DNA of 15,819 nucleotides, from NCBI GenBank assembly GCA_959606705.1, contig CAUHLX010000016.1, positions 1-15,819 of the forward strand, read 5' to 3'. Source of the DNA: an uncultured Bacillota bacterium. GTDB taxonomy: Bacteria; Bacillota; Clostridia; Peptostreptococcales; Anaerovoracaceae. Shown here one piece after another: positions 12,853 through 15,819 of this stretch; the first letter of the stretch is position 1, and every line of letters starts with the position of its first letter. Below the pieces are notes generated by a model. The model ran no database searches, was not told the origin of the DNA, and saw nothing but the letters and a program-made list of their open reading frames with translations. The position numbers and the translations under genes were made by a program.

Positions 12853-14337
12853 ATGAATCCGTATAAAGCTAGAAAAATGGCCAAGGTGATCGCGATTGTC
12901 ATCGTGGTGGCGCTGGTGATCACTTCGTTCTCATTCATCGGGCTGCTGCCGGGGGTAGTTGGGTCGGCGGGCTCCGTGGCTTACGCGGCGGAACCGGAAC
13001 AGATCACATCGCAGGCGGAGCTGGAAAAGGAATTGAGTTATCTCACGGAGTTTATCAAGAATATCCGGGAGAATTACAAGGACAAGGTGTCTTATGACCA
13101 GTTGGTCAACGGGGCATTCAACGGGGTCATGGAGTCCCTGGACGATCCGTACAGCGTATACTATCCCACGAAGGAAGAGGAAGAGAACTTCGTTCAAAAC
13201 GTGGAGGGTGAGTTCGGCGGCATCGGCGTCAGCGTGGAAAATGCCGACGGCAAGTGCCGGGTGGTCGCACCGATCCCGGGAACGCCGGCGGACAAGGCCG
13301 GGGTTCACACCGGCGATATCATCATCAAGGTGGACGGGGTCAGCGTGGAAGGGAAATCTCTGACGGAAGTCGTTGCTCAGATGAAGGGTGATTTGGGGAC
13401 CAACGTGACAATTACGGTGGACCGGTCCGGGCAGACGCTGGACTTCACCATGACCAGAGAGACCATTCGCAGCGTATCGGTTTATCCGGAGCTGATGGAT
13501 AACGGCGTGGGCTATATTCAGATCACCCAGTTTGATTCGGACACGAACAAGGAGTTTCTGCAGGCCAGACTGAAGCTGATAAAGGAGGGGGCCAAGTCTC
13601 TGATCATCGACCTTCGGAACAATCCCGGCGGCGTGGTGGGAGTGGCTACGGACATTGCCGATCAGTTGATGTCGGAGGGTCCGATCATGTATTTCGAACA
13701 GCAGGGCAAGATCGTGGAAACAGTCACCGCAACGGGTCAGGCGGATACGGAGACACCGGTTGTACTCCTGGTCAACGGCGGCAGCGCCAGCGCTTCGGAG
13801 ATTTTGGCCGGAGCCTTGAAGGACAGCAAACGAGCGACCTTGGTGGGGACCACCACCTATGGAAAGGGCGTGGCCCAGCAGGTGATTTCCCTCAACAATG
13901 GAGCGGGGGTCAAGCTCTCCAAGTACTATTTCCTCACGCCCAATAAGACGAAGCTGGATCACGTGGGGATTACCCCCGACGTGGTGGTTCGGAATTACCA
14001 GGGCGAGGATCAAGACGCACTCTATGAAAAATATGTCGGATTCGCTCCCATGAGCGAAAAGGTGAAGCCTCAGGCGGGCGAAACGGGGCTGAACGTTTAC
14101 GGGGCGCAGCAGCGGCTGGCGTTCCTGGGATACCAGGTGACGGTGAACGGGACCATGGACGAGGCTACGGTGACAGCGGTAAAGAGCTTCCAGAGCAGCC
14201 AGGGCTACAAGCCTTACGGTGCGTTGGATTACTCCACCATGACCGCGCTGGATCAAGCAGCCCAGTCTCATGTGCTGGGAACGGACAATACTAAGGATCT
14301 TCAGCTGGAGAAGGCAGTGGAGCTGTTGAGCAAGTAA
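12853..14337 (+). CDS. S41 family carboxy-terminal processing protease (CtpA/CtpB-like) with PDZ and peptidoglycan-binding domains
   Basis: This serine protease acts outside the membrane and cuts near the C-terminus of its targets. Residues 10-46 form a signal or anchor helix ending in an AYAAE-like cleavage region. A helical S41 N-domain (about 50-110) follows, then a PDZ domain (about 120-200, containing GIGVSVEN and the VAPIPGTPADKAGVHTGDII stretch), and the protease core (210-385). The Ser/Lys/Gln triad can be placed as S313 (in GGSASASEI), K338 (in TYGKG) and Q342; spacing of 25 and 4 agrees with CtpB. Residues 407-470 form a PG_binding_1 domain (QQRLAFLGYQV). GGGAG (12843-12847) sits five bases from the ATG. 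In B. subtilis CtpB helps to activate sigma-K, so a spore signalling role is possible given the neighbours, but vegetative Ctp proteases look the same and its promoter is sigma-A-like. Confidence 0.93.
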   Translation: MNPYKARKMAKVIAIVIVVALVITSFSFIGLLPGVVGSAGSVAYAAEPEQITSQAELEKELSYLTEFIKNIRENYKDKVSYDQLVNGAFNGVMESLDDPYSVYYPTKEEEENFVQNVEGEFGGIGVSVENADGKCRVVAPIPGTPADKAGVHTGDIIIKVDGVSVEGKSLTEVVAQMKGDLGTNVTITVDRSGQTLDFTMTRETIRSVSVYPELMDNGVGYIQITQFDSDTNKEFLQARLKLIKEGAKSLIIDLRNNPGGVVGVATDIADQLMSEGPIMYFEQQGKIVETVTATGQADTETPVVLLVNGGSASASEILAGALKDSKRATLVGTTTYGKGVAQQVISLNNGAGVKLSKYYFLTPNKTKLDHVGITPDVVVRNYQGEDQDALYEKYVGFAPMSEKVKPQAGETGLNVYGAQQRLAFLGYQVTVNGTMDEATVTAVKSFQSSQGYKPYGALDYSTMTALDQAAQSHVLGTDNTKDLQLEKAVELLSK

Positions 14338-14365
14338 GAAAGTAAGAAAGTAAGAAAGTAAGAAA
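14334..14365 (+). repeat. Four tandem copies of an 8-bp repeat across the protease stop codon
   Basis: GTAAGAAA occurs four times without a mismatch, starting at the last base of the final lysine codon. The stop TAA (14335-14337) is in the first copy. Because the unit is 8 bp, the copies place TAA codons in all three frames. Copy number could change by slippage without altering the protein. Confidence 0.9.
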
Positions 14366-14414
14366 GCCCTGCTGTTGGGCCATATGGCGGTGCCGTACGG
14401 TGAGGCTGACAAAT

Positions 14415-14469
14415 AAAAGAAGCGCAATCTTTATCCAATTGCTGTCCGGATAAAGATTGCGCTTCTTTT
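14415..14469. terminator. Bidirectional intrinsic terminator between convergent genes
   Basis: A perfect 22-bp inverted repeat: the left arm (14415-14436) starts AAAAGAAGCGCAATC and the right arm (14448-14469) ends GATTGCGCTTCTTTT, with an 11-base loop. The flanking A-run and T-run give a U-tail for transcripts from either side, so it can end both the protease and the DUF1846 RNA. It overlaps the last codons of the latter. Confidence 0.92.
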
Positions 14470-15819
14470 CGATTCGATCGCTTCCGTTTCGCTGGTGGCG
14501 TCGATCCCCAGGTCGCGCAGGGTCTGCTCGTCCCGGTCCGAAAGGATCGCCGTGCAGTGGGCGCGAGCCCCTTGCAGCAGCAGCAGGTTTTCCACCGCAT
14601 CCTGGGCCGCCGGATTGGTGGTGGCGGAAATGGTCAGGGCGCTGAGCACTTCTTCCAGATTCAGAGAGGATTTTTCGTTGTGCAGAATGTCTGTTTTCAA
14701 ATGCTGCATGGTCTGGAGCACCGCTGGGGAGATCAGCTTGATCTCATCGGGGAAGCCGGCCAGATATTTGATCGCGTTGAGAATCATCGCGGCCGAAGCT
14801 ACCATGCGGCGGGAGCTTCTGCCGGTGATGATGGTGCCGTCCGGCATTTCGATCGCCATCACGATGACGTTTTCATATTTCGGATTTTGATTGCGTTTGT
14901 CCTCCGCGTAATCTCTGGCAGGCTTGACCACCTTCCGGTCCTCCACCTTCAGGTTCAGATCGTCCATCAGAAGCTTAGCGTTGTTCAGAGCTTCCTCGTC
15001 GATCATGCCCTTCTTATAATCACACTGCGCGATCAGATAACGGCGGATAATCTCTTGACAGCTGGCCTCTCGAACCGCGTCATCGTCGATGATGCTGAAG
15101 CCCACCCGGTTGACGCCCATGTCGGTGGGAGACTGGTATTCGGATTCCTGCCCGGTGATCTTCTCGATGATTCGCTTGACCACGGGGAACACTTCCAGAT
15201 CCCGGTTGTAATTGACCGCTTTGATTCCATAGGCATCCAAATGGAAGGAGTCGATCATATTTACATCGTGGAGGTCGATGGTGGCCGCCTCGTAGGCGAT
15301 GTTGGCTGGGTGCTTCAAAGGAATGTTCCAGATCGGAAAGGTCTCGAATTTCGCGTAGCGCACGGTCCGTCCCATCTTATTTTCGTGATAAAGCTGGTTT
15401 AAACAGGTGGCGAGCTTGCCACTGCCGGGACCCGGCCCGTTGACCACCACCAGAGGCTTGGTCACTTCGATGTAGGGATTGGCGCCGTAGCCTTCTTCAC
15501 TTACGATGGTTTCCACATCCGTGGGGTAGCCCTTGGTGAAGCCGTGCTTGTATGTCTTGATGCCTCGTCGATTGAGCTTGTTGATAAACACGTTGACCGC
15601 CGGCTGATCCTCGTAGCGGGTGACGACCACGCTGTTGATCGCCAGCTCGTATTTTCGGAAGGTGTCGATGAGGCGCAGGACTTCCAAATCATAGGTAATG
15701 CCGAAGTCCTGACGAGTCTTATTGGTAGTGATATCCCCGGCGTAAATACAAATGATAATTTCCACATGATCTTTTATTCTCTGAAGCAGCTTGATCTTGG
15801 CGTTTTCATCGAATCCCGG
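14431..15819 (-). CDS. DUF1846 (UPF0371) family protein, N-terminus outside window
   Basis: The frame is open to the right edge. The first 18 visible residues (PGFDENAKIKLLQRIKDH) lead into the conserved EIIICIYAGDITTNKTRQDF, so the start lies roughly 45 residues beyond the window. About 462 residues are visible out of an expected 500 or so. The family has no agreed function. Visible marks are GITYDLEVLRLID, a glycine-rich loop NGPGPGSGK (15415-15441) that looks like a P-loop and is followed by LATCLNQLYHE, and a conserved FETFPIWNIPLKHPAN. The C-terminal SRRMVASAAMILNAIKYLAGFPDEI region is also characteristic. The last dozen codons and the stop lie within the terminator hairpin. It is convergent with the protease gene and independent of the other genes. 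Confidence 0.88.
   Translation of the reverse strand, partial: PGFDENAKIKLLQRIKDHVEIIICIYAGDITTNKTRQDFGITYDLEVLRLIDTFRKYELAINSVVVTRYEDQPAVNVFINKLNRRGIKTYKHGFTKGYPTDVETIVSEEGYGANPYIEVTKPLVVVNGPGPGSGKLATCLNQLYHENKMGRTVRYAKFETFPIWNIPLKHPANIAYEAATIDLHDVNMIDSFHLDAYGIKAVNYNRDLEVFPVVKRIIEKITGQESEYQSPTDMGVNRVGFSIIDDDAVREASCQEIIRRYLIAQCDYKKGMIDEEALNNAKLLMDDLNLKVEDRKVVKPARDYAEDKRNQNPKYENVIVMAIEMPDGTIITGRSSRRMVASAAMILNAIKYLAGFPDEIKLISPAVLQTMQHLKTDILHNEKSSLNLEEVLSALTISATTNPAAQDAVENLLLLQGARAHCTAILSDRDEQTLRDLGIDATSETEAIESKRSAIFIRTAIG

Noticed and set aside
14334..14365. Tandem octamers as a CRISPR-like or origin repeat
   Set aside because: Units are directly adjacent with no spacers and only 8 bp; there are no cas or replication genes nearby.
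12931..14427. 498-codon - strand frame opposite the S41 protease
   Set aside because: Shadow of the protease gene; no ribosome binding site, and it would begin in the intergenic repeat region. Similar shadows at 4112-5410, 6471-7451 and 9459-10682 were dropped for the same reason.
1..15819. Mobile element or phage island
   Set aside because: No transposase, integrase, phage structural gene or terminal repeats; genes share similar composition and ribosome binding sites and mostly belong to core clostridial functions.

Overview
The window is about 15.8 kb of moderately GC-rich chromosomal DNA from an endospore-forming anaerobic Firmicute, class Clostridia. The class is inferred from spoIIR, a SipL-like spore protein, DUF1934 and DUF1846 genes, strong GGAGG-type ribosome binding sites, and a PyrK-like redox gene pair. 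The family cannot be fixed from the sequence; something near Anaerovoracaceae is a guess. Apart from the last gene, everything reads on the + strand. I see no mobile element, RNA gene, CRISPR array or prophage remnant.

Layout. The left edge holds the end of an EamA-type transporter (2-442). Next is a membrane-anchored D-Ala-D-Ala carboxypeptidase (504-1715). An overlapping pair of redox genes follows (1805-4061): a PyrK-like flavin/[2Fe-2S] protein with an eight-cysteine N-terminal segment, and a cysteine-rich FAD oxidoreductase. Then come ispE (4256-5296), a SipL-like protein with SPOCS and LysM domains (5385-7574) and spoIIR (7651-8379), closed by a strong terminator. The second block is an AEC transporter (8535-9473), an alpha-phosphohexomutase (9516-11327) overlapping the Hsp33 gene (11320-12249), and a DUF1934 gene plus S41 processing protease pair (12394-14337). 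A long perfect hairpin (14415-14469) separates these from a convergent, truncated DUF1846 gene (14431-15819, - strand).

How the genes relate. Several belong to sporulation. SpoIIR is the forespore signal that triggers sigma-E activation in the mother cell, and the SipL-like protein is a candidate member of the sigma-E regulon. The carboxypeptidase and S41 protease are of families that often act in cortex or spore signalling. The control DNA agrees by eye: a sigma-E-like promoter before the SipL gene, a sigma-F-like promoter before spoIIR, and a weaker sigma-E-like box before the carboxypeptidase. IspE, phosphohexomutase and Hsp33 are housekeeping functions.

The most interesting signals are regulatory. 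Before spoIIR, a 12-bp inverted repeat overlaps the predicted sigma-F -10 box on one side and the ribosome binding site-to-start interval on the other. RNA read through from the SipL gene could fold and mask spoIIR translation, while RNA started at the sigma-F promoter would lack the left arm. A similar arrangement is seen before the carboxypeptidase. Other points are the uncharacterised Cys-rich redox pair, a KIG in place of KTG in the carboxypeptidase, two insertions in IspE, and a terminator that also encodes the C-terminus of the DUF1846 protein.
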